Source: Streptomyces liliiviolaceus
GTDB taxonomy: Bacteria > Actinomycetota > Actinomycetes > Streptomycetales > Streptomycetaceae
Direction: 5' to 3'
Assembly: GCF_018070025.1 (NCBI RefSeq)
Contig: NZ_JAGPYQ010000001.1
Span: forward strand, 3,038,001 to 3,102,000
DNA length: 64,000 nt
Shown here: one piece after another, positions 63,230 through 64,000 of the stretch
Layout of the letters: every line of letters starts with the position of its first letter
How positions within the stretch are numbered: the first letter of the stretch is position 1
Made by a program: the position numbers and the translations under genes
Notes under the pieces: model-generated
Database searches by the model: none
What the model was told of the DNA's origin: nothing
Seen by the model: the letters and a program-made list of their open reading frames with translations, nothing else

Positions 63230-64000
63230 CCGGTTCCTCTCCCGAGCGGCTCAGATACGGCATCAGCTGCTCGGCCAGCTCGTCGCGGGACGACGCGTCG
63301 AGGCCCGCCACACCCGTGAGGTAGATCGCGTTGAGCAGCTGGTCCGTGGCGAGTTCGCCCTCGGTCCCGCGGGACAGGAAGCGTTCGATCAGGTCGCGGG
63401 CGTACGCGTCGGGTTCGCCCAGGTGGGCGCGGACGATGTGCTCCAGGTGCGCGGCGCGGGGCTGGTGGAGTTCGAGACGGACACAGCGGCGGAGGAAGGC
63501 GGGCGGGAACTCGCGTTCGCCGTTGCTGGTGAGGACCACGAAGGGGAAGGCCCGGCAGCGGACCCGGCCGCGCGAGACCCCGACCCGTTCGTCCGTGCCG
63601 TCGATCATCACCTCGGCCGTGGGGGTGTGCCGGGCGGAGCGGACCAGCTCGGGGATCTCGTACTGGCCCTCCTCCAGGATGTTGAGGAGGTCGTTCGGCA
63701 GGTCCAGGTCGCTCTTGTCGATCTCGTCGATCAGCAGGGCCCGCGGCCGGCCGTACGGGAGGAGGGCCGTGCCGAGCGGGCCGAGCCGCAGATGGTCCTG
63801 AAGCTCGCTGTCCTTGGGGAGGACGGAGCCGGGCGGGGCCCCGTCGCCGGGGCGGACGTCGCGTGCGGCCGCGTACAGGCGGGACAGCGGGTCGTACTGG
63901 TAGAGCCCGTCGTGCAGCGTGGTGCGGCTGGTGATGTTCCAGCGCAGGACGGGGCCGAGCCGCAGCTCCCGCGCCACGGCGTACGCCAGACTCGACTTGC
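63219..64000 (-). CDS. MoxR-type AAA+ ATPase, 5' end beyond the window
   Basis: The C-terminal 260 residues of a MoxR-like AAA+ protein; the gene runs past position 64000. The frame continues upstream of 63977 as KSSLAYAVARELRLGPVLRW, so the Walker A Lys-Ser is at the very edge. Walker B is ALLIDEIDKSD, sensor 1 is VVLTSNGEREFPPAFLRRC with the arginine finger pattern, then the small helical lid. MoxR ATPases remodel vWA-containing partners; the neighbouring mosaic protein carries a vWA-like domain, as expected of a MoxR-vWA pair. Overlaps the mosaic gene by 11 nt. Confidence 0.88.
   Translation of the reverse strand, partial: KSSLAYAVARELRLGPVLRWNITSRTTLHDGLYQYDPLSRLYAAARDVRPGDGAPPGSVLPKDSELQDHLRLGPLGTALLPYGRPRALLIDEIDKSDLDLPNDLLNILEEGQYEIPELVRSARHTPTAEVMIDGTDERVGVSRGRVRCRAFPFVVLTSNGEREFPPAFLRRCVRLELHQPRAAHLEHIVRAHLGEPDAYARDLIERFLSRGTEGELATDQLLNAIYLTGVAGLDASSRDELAEQLMPYLSRSGEEPDAF

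Overview
The window looks like chromosomal DNA of a Streptomyces or a close relative. GC is very high, codon third positions are strongly GC-biased, and GTG starts are frequent. It carries typical Streptomyces genes (a HrdA-like sigma factor, an MreB/Mbl-like protein, a large Streptomyces-type regulator, pyruvate phosphate dikinase) and many copies of the GC-rich intergenic palindrome GCGCAGTTCCCCGCGCCCCT common in the genus. From memory, gene content and order from about 16 kb onward resemble the S. coelicolor SCO2450-SCO2500 interval; this was not checked by alignment. No phage, insertion sequence, integrase or CRISPR array was found.

Layout. (1) 0.1-6.3 kb: a divergent amine or amino-acid catabolic locus. 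A glutamine-synthetase-like ligase and a P450 run leftward. A tiny leader ORF, an APC permease, a class-I glutamine-amidotransferase-like (PuuD type) hydrolase and an isochorismatase-like hydrolase run rightward. Two matching palindromes lie between the two arms. (2) 6.3-12.4 kb: an accessory-looking operon behind an unusually A+T-rich leader. It has a PLP decarboxylase, a PaaK-like adenylate-forming enzyme and four consecutive divergent PixA/AidA-like (inclusion-body family) proteins. This is one of the two most interesting regions. (3) 12.5-17.4 kb: two glycoside-hydrolase/debranching genes divergent from a ROK repressor. (4) 17.6-22.6 kb: ppdK behind a palindrome-rich upstream region, a sortase-type surface protein and a Tat-exported PhoX-like protein.

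(5) 22.7-27.5 kb: a repeat cluster and an operon of FAD reductase, nirB and nirD. The nitrate reductase at 37.4-39.5 kb completes nitrate assimilation, and a siroheme-type chelatase follows at 41.2 kb. The nitrate and nitrite promoters share a 22-bp-spaced GTTAC/GTTTC (GlnR-like) element at exactly the same distance from start codons that appear leaderless. (6) 27.7-37.3 kb: a sensor-domain protein with a two-component pair, a TauE-type permease, a class F sortase with a secreted partner, an FMN reductase behind a SoxR-like box, a phosphotransferase, small secreted proteins, an M4 metalloprotease and a GGCT-fold protein. (7) 39.7-48.4 kb: a tendamistat-like secreted protein, a DUF218 protein, the chelatase, dgt, a ferredoxin-reductase-like protein, dnaG and hrdA. 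(8) 48.5-58 kb: a heterodimeric ABC exporter, an FGGY kinase, three tRNA genes, a GAF sensor whose ATPase region is degraded, and an MreB-like protein. (9) 58.1-64.0 kb: a 1694-residue mosaic protein (SAV_2336-type N-terminus, vWA-like, pseudokinase, SARP/BTAD, cyclase-like, inactive HAD) overlapping a MoxR-type AAA+ ATPase cut by the window end. This is the second region of high interest.
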